DNA of 64,000 bases from Streptomyces sp. HUAS 15-9. Lineage in GTDB: Bacteria > Actinomycetota > Actinomycetes > Streptomycetales > Streptomycetaceae. Location of the stretch: positions 8,494,001-8,558,000 of the forward strand of contig NZ_CP106798.1 of the NCBI RefSeq assembly GCF_025642155.1, read 5' to 3'. The notes beneath the pieces were generated by a model. It was not told the DNA's origin. It made no database searches and worked only from the letters and a program-made list of their open reading frames with translations. Shown one piece after another: positions 1 through 12,198 of the stretch; position 1 is the first letter of the stretch, and every line of letters starts with the position of its first letter. The translations under genes and the position numbers were made by a program.

Positions 1-1928
1 GCGGCGGCGCGCACCGCTTCCAGGACCTCCTGCAGATCGTCGTGCTCGGCGGCGAAGCGGTGGATGAGTGCCTCCGTGGCAGGTTCGAGGGCCGGCCCCG
101 CCGCCTGGCCGATCTTCAGGGCGCGCAGCGCGTTGAGGATGACCGCGACGTCGATGGCCTCCTGGAGCAGCGCTCCGGCGGCCGGCGGCAGCAGCCCGGC
201 AGCGGCGGCGCCCATGGCCGCCAGCGACATGAGCATCCCGCCGAGCGCGCTCTGCACCGCGATCCGCCGGGCCCGTACGGCGATCGCCACGGCGTCGGCC
301 AGGCGGTCCACCCGGTCCGTGGTCAGGACGACGTCGGCGGCCTCGGAGGACGCGGTGGAACCGCGCGCCCCCATCGCCACGCCGACGTGCGCCGCCGCCA
401 GCGCCGGAGCGTCGTTGACCCCGTCGCCGACCATCACGGTGACTGCCCGCTCACCCTCCGCCCGTACGGCCGCCACCTTGTCCGCGGGGGCGAGGTCGGC
501 GCACACGTCGTCGAGACCGAGCACGGCGGCGACCTCCCGTGCGGGTTCGGGCCGGTCACCGGTGAGCATCACGAGCCGCTCGATGCCCGCCGCGCGCAGC
601 CGGCGCAGCGTGCGTGGAGCGTCGTGGCGGAGCGGATCGCGCAGCAGGACCGCGCCGACGGGCCGGTCGTCGACGGTGAGCCACGCGGCGGCAGCCCCGT
701 CCAGCAGGGCCCGGTTGCGGGTCGCACGGACCCACGCGTCCCGATCCGCACCGGGATCGAGCCGGCCGACCGCCATCCGCTGCCCCTCCACCGTCGCCCG
801 GGCGCCGCGGCCCGGCTCCTCGGACACATCGGTGGCCACGGACGGTTCCAGCCCGCGCTCACGCGCCGCGTCGACGATCGCGTGAGCGAGCACATGAGGC
901 GAGTACTGGTCGACCGATGCGGCCAGACGCAGTACCTCCGCCGGCTTCCAGCCGGGTGCGCCGGTCACGTCGAGCACGTGCGGGCGGCCCCGGGTGAGCG
1001 TGCCGGTCTTGTCCAGGAGGAGCGTGCGCGCCCGGCCTAGGTTCTCCAGCGCGCCACCGTCGCGGACCACCACACCGAGCCGGGAGGCCCGGGACAGCCC
1101 GGAGACGACCGCCACCGGCGCCGCGAGCAGCAGGGGACAGGGCGTGGCGACGACCAGCACCGCCACCGCCCGCACGGCAGAGCCGCTGATCAGCCAGGTG
1201 AGCCCGGCCACCGCAAGGGTGAGCGGCAGGAACCAGGCCGCGTATCGGTCGGCCAGCCGGACGACCGGCGCGGACTCGGCGCCCGCCTGCCGGGCCAGTC
1301 GTACGATCTCGGCGTACGTGCTGTCCTGCTCGGTGGCCGTGGCCCGCAGCTCGAACGCGCCTCCGGCGTTGACGACACCACTGCGGACGCTCTGGCCGTG
1401 CCCGTACTCGACAGGCGCCGACTCACCGGTGAGGACCGACTCGTCGAGTACGGCCGGGCCCTCGACCACGTGTCCGTCGACAGGGACCACCTCGCCGGGG
1501 CCGACGACGAGCTGGTCCCCGACGGCGATCTCGGCGAGCGGCACCGTACGCACCTCGGTGCCGGTGCGCCGCCGGGCGGTGCGGGGCGCGTGCTCCAGGA
1601 GCGCCCGCAGATCATGGGAGGCCCGGCGCTGGGCCGCCGCTTCGAGGGTGCGCCCGGTGGCGAGCATCAGCGCGATCAGCGCTCCGGCGAGGTACTCGCG
1701 CACGGCCAAAGTGCCGCCCAGCGCCAGGACCGCGATCAGGTCCACCCCGGCGTGCCCGTGGCGCAACGCGGTCAGCACCCAGCCGACGGCGGGTCCGATC
1801 GCCGCGAGTGTGCCCAACGCCCAGCACAGATCGGCCAGGTCGCCGGCGCCGGCCAGCCACAGAACGCCGCCGGCCGCGAGCGCCGCGCTCGTGACGATCA
1901 GGAGAACCGGTTCGATTTTCAGCGACAT
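1..1928 (-). CDS. Heavy-metal translocating P1B-type ATPase (C-terminus off left edge)
   Basis: Membrane pump that exports a transition metal at the cost of ATP. The frame opens with ATG at 1928 behind a GGGAGGG ribosome site and runs off the left edge after about 642 codons, probably close to its end. Visible in order are N-terminal membrane helices, the actuator loop with TGES near residue 164, a TPC tripeptide in the transport helix (262-264), the phosphorylation site DKTGT (Asp306) and the hinge GDGVND (501-506). There is no N-terminal metal-binding HMA domain. The usual copper and zinc pumps carry CPC at the transport site. A TPC motif is known from rarer P1B subgroups, so the metal cannot be named. 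The start faces a small gene on the other strand, so the two share the region 1929-2210. Confidence 0.9.
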   Translation of the reverse strand, partial: MSLKIEPVLLIVTSAALAAGGVLWLAGAGDLADLCWALGTLAAIGPAVGWVLTALRHGHAGVDLIAVLALGGTLAVREYLAGALIALMLATGRTLEAAAQRRASHDLRALLEHAPRTARRRTGTEVRTVPLAEIAVGDQLVVGPGEVVPVDGHVVEGPAVLDESVLTGESAPVEYGHGQSVRSGVVNAGGAFELRATATEQDSTYAEIVRLARQAGAESAPVVRLADRYAAWFLPLTLAVAGLTWLISGSAVRAVAVLVVATPCPLLLAAPVAVVSGLSRASRLGVVVRDGGALENLGRARTLLLDKTGTLTRGRPHVLDVTGAPGWKPAEVLRLAASVDQYSPHVLAHAIVDAARERGLEPSVATDVSEEPGRGARATVEGQRMAVGRLDPGADRDAWVRATRNRALLDGAAAAWLTVDDRPVGAVLLRDPLRHDAPRTLRRLRAAGIERLVMLTGDRPEPAREVAAVLGLDDVCADLAPADKVAAVRAEGERAVTVMVGDGVNDAPALAAAHVGVAMGARGSTASSEAADVVLTTDRVDRLADAVAIAVRARRIAVQSALGGMLMSLAAMGAAAAGLLPPAAGALLQEAIDVAVILNALRALKIGQAAGPALEPATEALIHRFAAEHDDLQEVLEAVRAA

Positions 1929-2177
1929 GGCATCGCCCTCCCGTCATATCCAGCGTCGCCCGGGGCGGCCTGCACGGCGAGGGCCGGAGGGCACGCACTC
2001 ATTGCCCCGTCCGGCCCTGTGTGCCGATGGGAGAAGGTGCCCGCTCCTCGACGTACTCGGGGCCCTCGGCCGCCTGGGCGGCCGAGCCGGACCAGGGCCG
2101 GTCGGTCCCTGGCGACGGGACTGTCGGCCCGGGCAGGGACGAGCCGCGCGAGCGACCATGGGAGGGACCTGTAATCA

Positions 2178-2216
2178 GGGAAGAAGGCTGATGGTCGGGA
2201 AAGAAGGCTGATGGTC
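2178..2216 (+). repeat. Tandem 19/20-nt duplication carrying an RBS and ATG
   Basis: Two adjacent copies of a unit beginning GGGAAGAAGG and ending GATGGTC lie at 2178-2196 and 2197-2216, the second with one extra A. Each copy carries a GAAGG ribosome-site-like stretch and an ATG. The second copy sits directly before the start of the small gene at 2217. Confidence 0.8.
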
Positions 2217-2513
2217 ATGGCCCGAGCTTCATGGACGACGACAGGGGTGTTCGCCGGGCGGGGAGGTGCTCGTACCGATGAGGCCGGAATCGTGTCCGGT
2301 GACCTGACCCTCCACACCGCCTGGGACGGCAGGCAGGCCCATGTGACGATCCAGTACAGCGGCACCTCCACGTGGTTCACCCTTGCCGGAAGTCCGGTGC
2401 CCTGCTCGTCCTCGCAGGACAGTCGGCAGCTGCACCAGGCGGCGGTGGAAGCCGTTCGGGCCGGCGGTGGCGCGACCGTTCCCGGGTACGACGTGTTCAG
2501 GGGGAGCGTCTGA
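2217..2513 (+). CDS. Small hypothetical protein (98 aa)
   Basis: Unrecognised soluble protein of 98 residues. ATG 2217 lies 9 nt after a GAAGG ribosome site; ATG 2211 in the same frame is only 3 nt from it and is less likely. The middle has alternating beta-like segments (LTLHTAW, AHVTIQYSG, TWFTLAG), then a Ser/Cys-rich turn and a helix rich in Ala and Gln. There is no signal peptide or membrane segment. It is divergent from the metal ATPase and ends at a perfect hairpin shared with the convergent DUF4389 gene. Function unknown; third-position GC bias and the ribosome site support it being real. Confidence 0.6.
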   Translation: MARASWTTTGVFAGRGGARTDEAGIVSGDLTLHTAWDGRQAHVTIQYSGTSTWFTLAGSPVPCSSSQDSRQLHQAAVEAVRAGGGATVPGYDVFRGSV

Positions 2514-2515
2514 GA

Positions 2516-2562
2516 CGCAGGGGCGGCGGATCGCCAGGCCCTGGCGATCCGCCGCCCCTGCG
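2516..2562. terminator. Perfect 22-bp inverted repeat, bidirectional terminator
   Basis: Arms 2516-2537 and 2541-2562 are exact reverse complements of 22 nt with a 3-nt loop. The hairpin lies between two convergent genes, 2 nt after one stop and 6 nt before the other. There is no U-tract, as is common in Streptomyces. Confidence 0.85.
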
Positions 2563-2568
2563 CGGTGG

Positions 2569-3228
2569 TCATGGCGCGGGTTCTTGTTCCTTCGTGCCGT
2601 CGGGTTCGTCGCCGCCCATGTCGAGCCGGAACGGCGGATACACGTCGGTGAGCAACGCCGCGTAGGCGGCCACGCGCAGCACCCAGCGGTTGAGCCCGGT
2701 CAGGAGATCGAAGATGCCTGCAGGGTAGCGGCCCGTCACCGCGAGTGCGACCCCGGCGAACAGGGCGAGCAGCCCGATGAGTCCGCCCGCCGCCCAGGGA
2801 ATGCGGACGCCGCCGAGGAGGAACGCGAGGATCAGATAGTGCGGAAGGGCCAGCAGCCACCACTTCACCAGGACGAGACCGCGTGAGAGGTGTTCGGGGT
2901 ACGGCAGGTCCCAGCGCGCCGGGTAGTCGGGGACATCGGCGAGCGTGAAGGGCGGGTAGCGGTCGGTGCCCAGTGCGCCGTACGCGTAGTAGGTCACCCG
3001 CCAGTTCCAGCGCAGCACGCCGGTGTTGAACTCGAACAGCGGGCGTGGGTAGCGGCCGGTGAACAGGATCGCGAAGAACGCCACCGCGCTCACGCAGATG
3101 AATGCGATCCACAGGAGGACGAGGATGATGTAGTGGGGGAGGGCCAGCAGCCACTTGACCAGCCACAGCCAGCGCGACAAGGGGGTGTCGAGCCGCGCTG
3201 TCAGCCGGGCGGGGTGAACGGTGGACAT
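2569..3228 (-). CDS. DUF4389 domain membrane protein
   Basis: Integral membrane protein of 219 residues with two DUF4389 units. Each unit has the sequence W-L-LALPHY followed by a hydrophobic stretch and a TGRYP motif, the repeats being near residues 20-65 and 120-170. About four membrane helices are predicted by eye. Many family members are encoded in actinobacteria; no biochemical role is established. The start is taken as ATG 3228, with GGAAG about 9 nt upstream; an in-frame GTG at 3237 would add three residues. The C-terminus is charged and cytoplasm-like. It lies downstream of the large P-type ATPase on the same strand with a 117-nt gap. Confidence 0.8.
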   Translation of the reverse strand: MSTVHPARLTARLDTPLSRWLWLVKWLLALPHYIILVLLWIAFICVSAVAFFAILFTGRYPRPLFEFNTGVLRWNWRVTYYAYGALGTDRYPPFTLADVPDYPARWDLPYPEHLSRGLVLVKWWLLALPHYLILAFLLGGVRIPWAAGGLIGLLALFAGVALAVTGRYPAGIFDLLTGLNRWVLRVAAYAALLTDVYPPFRLDMGGDEPDGTKEQEPAP

Positions 3229-3345
3229 GGTGATCACTTCCGGAATGCCGTGTGACCGACTTGGTCTTCAGCTTCCGGCCCCGACCGTCGAGCGGGTATG
3301 GGCTGAGCGGGCACGGCAGGCGGCCGAGCGGCACTTCGCAGACGT

Positions 3346-7746
<4,401 letters not shown>

Positions 7747-7909
7747 GGCGCATCACCAGCTCCCTGCGGCCCGGCACCCTCCCCGCGTGCGCGGGTGGCT
7801 CGGCAAACCCCCGTTCTCCATCGCAACGCCTTGACCGCGCACCCGCCACCGGAGGCGCGCGACAATTGAAGAGGCACAACCACACCGACTCCGAGAAAGG
7901 AGGAGGGGG

Positions 7910-8233
7910 ATGGCCAAGACGGCAACGGAGACCACGCGACAGCAGCAACCCCAGGCGCACGACGGTGCCGGTCTGCACCTGCACATGCGCACACTGCATC
8001 CCCCCGTGCCTGTTCCGTACATCACCAAAGAGGAGATGACGAGCACGGCCCACGCGGCCACGGCACGACTGCCCAGCGCGCCACCCACCAGGGATCTCCT
8101 GTACTACGGAGGCCTCGGAGCACTGACCGTGGCAGGGGCTCTGGAATGGCCGGTCGCCCTGGCTGTCGGCGGAGCCACCTGGCTGCTGCGCAGCGGGCGG
8201 AAGGAAAAGCAGAGCTCAGGCGCCAAGCGCTAG
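7910..8233 (+). CDS. Small single-pass membrane protein (107 aa)
   Basis: Unrecognised 107-residue protein with a strong ribosome site (AAAGGAGGAGG) before ATG 7910. The N-terminal half is polar and His/Pro-rich (HLHMRTLHPPVPVPY). One hydrophobic segment lies around residues 65-92, followed by a basic tail ending RKEKQSSGAKR, so the C-terminus is probably cytoplasmic. It is divergent from the giant P-type ATPase. A role as a small partner of that pump is only a positional guess. Confidence 0.7.
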   Translation: MAKTATETTRQQQPQAHDGAGLHLHMRTLHPPVPVPYITKEEMTSTAHAATARLPSAPPTRDLLYYGGLGALTVAGALEWPVALAVGGATWLLRSGRKEKQSSGAKR

Positions 8234-8287
8234 CCCATAACCCGATGGCGCGCGGTGGCGTGAGCGACGCTGCCGGGCGCCCGGCGC

Positions 8288-8425
8288 CTACGCGGCAGCC
8301 GCTACGACGTTCATGCGCAGTGAGCGTGAGCAAGCGGCCCACAGCTCCCACACGAGACGCATGATGATCGCCTCGGCGAGCGCCATGGCGACCTTCGCTG
8401 CCATGGCTACAAGGAATTCGCCCAT
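8288..8425 (-). CDS. Possible 45-aa amphipathic small protein
   Basis: Short frame of 45 residues starting MGEFLVAMAAKVAM, almost entirely one Ala/Leu/Met-rich amphipathic or membrane helix, with one Cys and a basic Arg-Ser patch near residue 34. The ribosome site is weak (an AGAAAG about 9 nt upstream). The helix is typical of tiny membrane-associated peptides in Streptomyces, but no function can be assigned. A longer upstream start would read through a stretch of non-coding character. Confidence 0.4.
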   Translation of the reverse strand: MGEFLVAMAAKVAMALAEAIIMRLVWELWAACSRSLRMNVVAAAA

Positions 8426-8550
8426 GTCGGCTGACTTTCTGTCCTCGGATACGGATGTCCGAAAACAGACAATGCAGCCTTTTCCTCCGCCGTGGGTGCC
8501 TCGCAGGTGTACGTAGGGCGTCACCTGACTGAACAGACGGGGTGGTGTGG

Positions 8551-8745
8551 TCATGCTTTGTGGGCGTGTACCGCGGTGACGACCGCAGTGGCGTGCTGCC
8601 CGGTTGTCTGGCACACCGGGCAGAGCTCGTGACGGCCGTCCAGAGTTACTACCGTTCCCCAGCCCCAGCACTCCTTGCAGTCCCTCGACAGCATCGGATC
8701 AGCACGTGGGGCGGGATCGAATGCCTGGCTGGCCCCGTGATCCAT
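8551..8745 (-). CDS. Small CxxC zinc-ribbon-like protein (64 aa)
   Basis: Sixty-four-residue protein with two Cys pairs, CKEC (about residues 23-26) and CPVC (about 42-45), separated by a WGWGTVV segment. This arrangement suggests a zinc ribbon of the kind found in DnaJ-like or rubredoxin-like small proteins. The start ATG 8745 is fixed by a near-ideal AAGGAG site 8 nt upstream; a longer in-frame start at 8805 lacks one. No partner gene is obvious. The 216 nt upstream to selA on the other strand probably hold the divergent promoters. Confidence 0.65.
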   Translation of the reverse strand: MDHGASQAFDPAPRADPMLSRDCKECWGWGTVVTLDGRHELCPVCQTTGQHATAVVTAVHAHKA

Positions 8746-8961
8746 GTAGGGCTCCTTATGATGGCTCGCCGACCTCACATCCTCGGGTTCCCCCACCGGC
8801 GGCAAAAATCACCCCGCCGGAGACGAAGGAGATGAACAGGCACATCTTCCGGAGTCACACGCATCGCTCGGGCGTGTTGGACGACCGGCCCGGGGCAGTC
8901 GGAGACGATGGGCGTCCACGGACATGGAGTGCGGGAGGCAGGCGGGAGAGGCAGGGGTCGT

Positions 8962-10281
8962 ATGCCTGAGGCGTTTGCGGGGCCGGATGACGACGTACGG
9001 CGGCTGATTCCGCGGACGGACGCCCTCCTGCGCGATCCACGGCTGGTGGAGGCGGCCCGTCTGCTCGGGGCGTCGGTCGTCAAGGCGGCGGTCCGGGAGG
9101 CGCAGGAACGCGCACGGACCGGCCGTGTCGCGCCGGAAAACGTGGCCGACGAGGCGGACGCCCTGCTCCCGGACACGGCCGGTGGACTGCGTGCGGTGAT
9201 CAACGCGACCGGGGTGCTGCTGCACACCAACCTCGGCCGAGCGCCACTGTCGGCCGCGGCCCGGCGTGCGGTGGCCGAGGCCGCCGGGCCCACCGACGTG
9301 GAGCTGGACCTGCGTACCGGCGTACGGGCCCGCCGTGGGCGTACGGCACTGGGTGCGCTGCACGAGCGGGTGCCGTCCGCGGGAGCCGTGCACGTCGTCA
9401 ACAACGGCGCCGCCGCGCTGGTGCTGGCCGCCACGGCGCTCGCCGCGGGCCGGGAGATCGTCGTGAGCCGCGGCGAGATGGTGGAGATCGGGGACGGCTT
9501 CCGGCTCCCGGACCTGCTGGTTTCCACCGGGGCCCGACTGCGCGAGGTCGGCACCACCAACCGCACGAGGGCCGACGACTACGCCGCCGCGATCGGTCCG
9601 GACACCGGCTTCGTGCTGAAGGTCCACCCCTCCAACTTCCGCATCACCGGCTTCACCCGCGCCGCCGACGTACCCGAACTGGCCGGACTCGGCGTCCCGG
9701 TGGTCGTCGACATCGGCTCCGGGCTGCTCGCCCCGCATCCCCTGCTGCCCGAGGAGCCGGACGCCGAGACGCAGCTGCGGGCCGGTGCCTCCCTCGTCAC
9801 CGCGAGCGGCGACAAACTGCTCGGCGGACCGCAGTGCGGACTCCTGCTGGGCCAGGAAGACATCGTGCGCACCCTGTCCCGGCACCCGCTGGCCCGCGCC
9901 GTACGCGTCGACAAGCTGACCCTGGCCGCCCTGGAGGCCACGCTCACCGGGCCGCCGACCCCGACCGACGACGCGCTCACCGCCGCCCCCGCCGCTCTCC
10001 GGGCCCGCGCCGAACGGCTCGCCTCGGCCCTGCGCCCGTACGGCATCGACGTACGGGCCGTCGAGAGCGACGCGACGGTCGGCGGGGGCGGCGCGCCCGG
10101 AGTGACACTGCCCAGCGCCGCACTGTCCCTGCCGGAGCGGTTCGCGGCCGCGCTGCGCACCGGACGCGTCCCGGTCGTCGGCCGTCTGGAGTCGGGCCGA
10201 TGTCTGCTGGATCTGCGGGCGGTGCCCGCGGAGGAGGACGAACGGCTGGCCGAGGCCGTAAGGGCGGCGGCGGGAAGCTAG
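8962..10281 (+). CDS. selA: L-seryl-tRNA(Sec) selenium transferase
   Basis: PLP enzyme that turns Ser-tRNA(Sec) into selenocysteinyl-tRNA(Sec) using selenophosphate. At 439 residues it is slightly shorter than the E. coli enzyme. The Schiff-base lysine is K285 in the motif SGDKLLGG; the N-terminal HTNLGRAPL and central NNGAAALVLA segments also match SelA. ATG 8962 is preferred over ATG 8908 because a GGGAGAGGCAGGGG ribosome site lies just upstream and the residues between the two are not family-like. It is the first gene of the selenocysteine cluster, followed 12 nt later by selB. Confidence 0.95.
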   Translation: MPEAFAGPDDDVRRLIPRTDALLRDPRLVEAARLLGASVVKAAVREAQERARTGRVAPENVADEADALLPDTAGGLRAVINATGVLLHTNLGRAPLSAAARRAVAEAAGPTDVELDLRTGVRARRGRTALGALHERVPSAGAVHVVNNGAAALVLAATALAAGREIVVSRGEMVEIGDGFRLPDLLVSTGARLREVGTTNRTRADDYAAAIGPDTGFVLKVHPSNFRITGFTRAADVPELAGLGVPVVVDIGSGLLAPHPLLPEEPDAETQLRAGASLVTASGDKLLGGPQCGLLLGQEDIVRTLSRHPLARAVRVDKLTLAALEATLTGPPTPTDDALTAAPAALRARAERLASALRPYGIDVRAVESDATVGGGGAPGVTLPSAALSLPERFAAALRTGRVPVVGRLESGRCLLDLRAVPAEEDERLAEAVRAAAGS

Positions 10282-10293
10282 GAGGCAGACGTC

Positions 10294-12129
10294 ATGCGGG
10301 TGCTGGCCACCGCCGGACACGTCGACCACGGGAAGTCCGCCCTCGTCAGGGCGCTGACCGGCATGGAACCCGACCGCTTCGAGGAGGAGCGGCGCCGCGG
10401 ACTGACGCTCGACCTCGGCTTCGTATGGACGCGGCTCGGCCCCGCCGACGAGTACCTCGCCTTCGTCGATGTGCCAGGACACGAGAGGTTCGTGCCGACC
10501 ATGCTCGCTGGGGTCGGTCCCGTCCCGGCGGTGCTCTTCGTCGTCGCCGCCGACCAGGGCTGGCAGCCGCAGTCCGAGGAACACCTGGCGATCCTGGACG
10601 CGCTCGGCGTGCGGCACGCCGTCCTCGCCGTGACCCGCAGCGACCTGGCCGATCCGGACCCCGTCCTGGCCGACGCGGTCGCGCGCACGGTCGGCACCTC
10701 GCTCGGCGCCGTACCGGCCGTCGCGGTCAGTTCGGTGACCGGAGCGGGGCTCGACGGCCTGCGCACCGAGCTGTCCCGGCTGGCGGCCGTGCTGCCGGAC
10801 CCGCCCGCCGACGCGGACGTACGGCTGTGGCTGGACCGGGCCTTCACGGTGCGCGGCCACGGCACGGTGGTGACCGGCACGCTCGGATCCGGCACCCTGC
10901 GCGTCGGGGACCGGCTGGTGACGGGCGACGGGACGGCCGCGCTGCGGGTGCGCGGGCTGCAGTCCCTGCACGAGGATCGCTCCGAGGTCAGCGGGGTGGC
11001 GCGCGTGGCGGTCAACGTCCACGGGCCCGCCGCCGGTGATCTGCGGCGCGGGGACGTGCTGTTGGCGCCGGAACGCTGGCTGCTCACCGATCTCGTCGAC
11101 GTCCGGGTCGTCGGGCAGCCCGTTGCCGACCTGCCCCGGACCGTCACCCTGCACATCGGCACCGCCGCCGTCCCGGTGACCGTCCGCCCCCTGGGCGAGG
11201 ACACCGCCCGGCTGACCGCGAGCCGGGAGCTGCCGCTGCGCGTCGGCGACCGTGCGGTGCTGCGCGAACCGGGAGGCCGGCGCGCGCCCTGCGGCGTGAC
11301 CGTGCTGGATGTCCGCCCGCCGCGGCTGCGCCGACGGGGCGCGGCACGGGCCAGAGCGGCCGAGCTGGCCACCATGACGGGCCAGCCGGACGCCACGGCC
11401 GAGCTGCGGCGCCGCAGGCTGGTCACGCGCTCGGCACTGCTCGCGATGGGCGTACCGTCCGCGGCCGCGCCCATGGCAGGGGACTGGCTCGCCGACCCCG
11501 CCCACTGGGCCGAGCTGGGCGAGCGCCTGGTCACCGAGGTGGAACGGCACGCGAAGGAACACGCCCTGGACCCCGGGCTCTCCCTGGAGGCCGCCCGTCA
11601 TCTGCTCGGCCTGCCCGACCGGTCGCTGGTGGACGCCCTCGCGGCGGGGGCCTGCGTGCTCACGTGCCGGCAAGGGCGGCTGTACGGCCCCGAAGACCTC
11701 CGGCAGCCCCTTCCGCAGGAAGTACAGGCGGGTGTCGACGCCGTACGCCGGGATCTGGCGAAGGCACCGTTCCACGCGCCGGAGGCCGGCCGCCTCGCCG
11801 AACTCGGCCTCACCCGTAAGGCGGTGGCCGCGGCCGTGGCGGCGGGCGCGCTGCTCCGGGTGGCCGACGGGATCGTGCTGCTGCCGGGCGCGGACGCGCG
11901 GGCCGCGGCCGTCCTCGCGCGACTGCCGCAGCCGTTCACCGCGAGCGAGGCCCGGCAGGCGCTGGACACCACACGCCGGGTGGCCGTGCCGCTGCTGGAG
12001 CACCTGGACGCCCAGGGCTACACGGAGCGCGTGGACGACCGGCGTCGGCGCTGCCGGGACGGTGCCGGGAGCGGAGGCGGACGGGAATCGAACCCGCCTG
12101 CCCGAGATTCTCGGGCACCTCGGTTTTGA
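10294..12129 (+). CDS. selB: Selenocysteine-specific elongation factor SelB
   Basis: GTPase that carries Sec-tRNA(Sec) to the ribosome at UGA codons with a SECIS element. 611 residues, normal for the family: P-loop GHVDHGKS (8-15), G3 motif DVPGHE (59-64), a TRSD G4 motif near residue 112, then EF-Tu-like beta barrels and C-terminal winged helices that bind SECIS RNA. AGGAGG precedes ATG 10294. The last 19 codons run antisense through the tRNA-Sec gene, and the UGA stop (12127-12129) is the exact complement of its anticodon. The final residues, rich in Arg, Gly and Pro, look unlike a winged helix and are probably an added tail. Confidence 0.95.
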   Translation: MRVLATAGHVDHGKSALVRALTGMEPDRFEEERRRGLTLDLGFVWTRLGPADEYLAFVDVPGHERFVPTMLAGVGPVPAVLFVVAADQGWQPQSEEHLAILDALGVRHAVLAVTRSDLADPDPVLADAVARTVGTSLGAVPAVAVSSVTGAGLDGLRTELSRLAAVLPDPPADADVRLWLDRAFTVRGHGTVVTGTLGSGTLRVGDRLVTGDGTAALRVRGLQSLHEDRSEVSGVARVAVNVHGPAAGDLRRGDVLLAPERWLLTDLVDVRVVGQPVADLPRTVTLHIGTAAVPVTVRPLGEDTARLTASRELPLRVGDRAVLREPGGRRAPCGVTVLDVRPPRLRRRGAARARAAELATMTGQPDATAELRRRRLVTRSALLAMGVPSAAAPMAGDWLADPAHWAELGERLVTEVERHAKEHALDPGLSLEAARHLLGLPDRSLVDALAAGACVLTCRQGRLYGPEDLRQPLPQEVQAGVDAVRRDLAKAPFHAPEAGRLAELGLTRKAVAAAVAAGALLRVADGIVLLPGADARAAAVLARLPQPFTASEARQALDTTRRVAVPLLEHLDAQGYTERVDDRRRRCRDGAGSGGGRESNPPARDSRAPRF

Positions 12130-12164
12130 AGACCGGGAGGGCCACCAGGCACCCACACGCCTCC
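12073..12164 (-). tRNA. selC: tRNA-Sec (anticodon UCA)
   Basis: Read on the minus strand, the gene starts GGAGGCGTGTGGG and ends CCGTCCGCCTCC, giving a 7-bp acceptor match (GGAGGCG/CGCCTCC). It contains the T-loop GGGTTCGATTCCC, an anticodon loop with UCA (complement of 12127-12129) and a long variable arm, GCCCGAG/CTCGGGC (12100-12106 and 12110-12116). The long variable arm and UCA anticodon identify selenocysteine tRNA. No CCA is encoded; the discriminator base is G. It lies between selB and selD on the opposite strand, overlapping the end of selB by 57 nt. Confidence 0.96.
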
Positions 12165-12198
12165 ATCGACCGCCAGGCTAGTTCCCCGGGAGAGCGAT

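Noticed and set aside
12127..12129. UGA at the end of selB as a selenocysteine codon
   Set aside because: The codons after it give no family-like sequence, and no SECIS-like hairpin apart from the tRNA arm is seen; it is taken as the normal stop.
8809..12156. A minus-strand open frame across selA and selB
   Set aside because: Opposite two unmistakable enzymes; composition is typical of a shadow frame.
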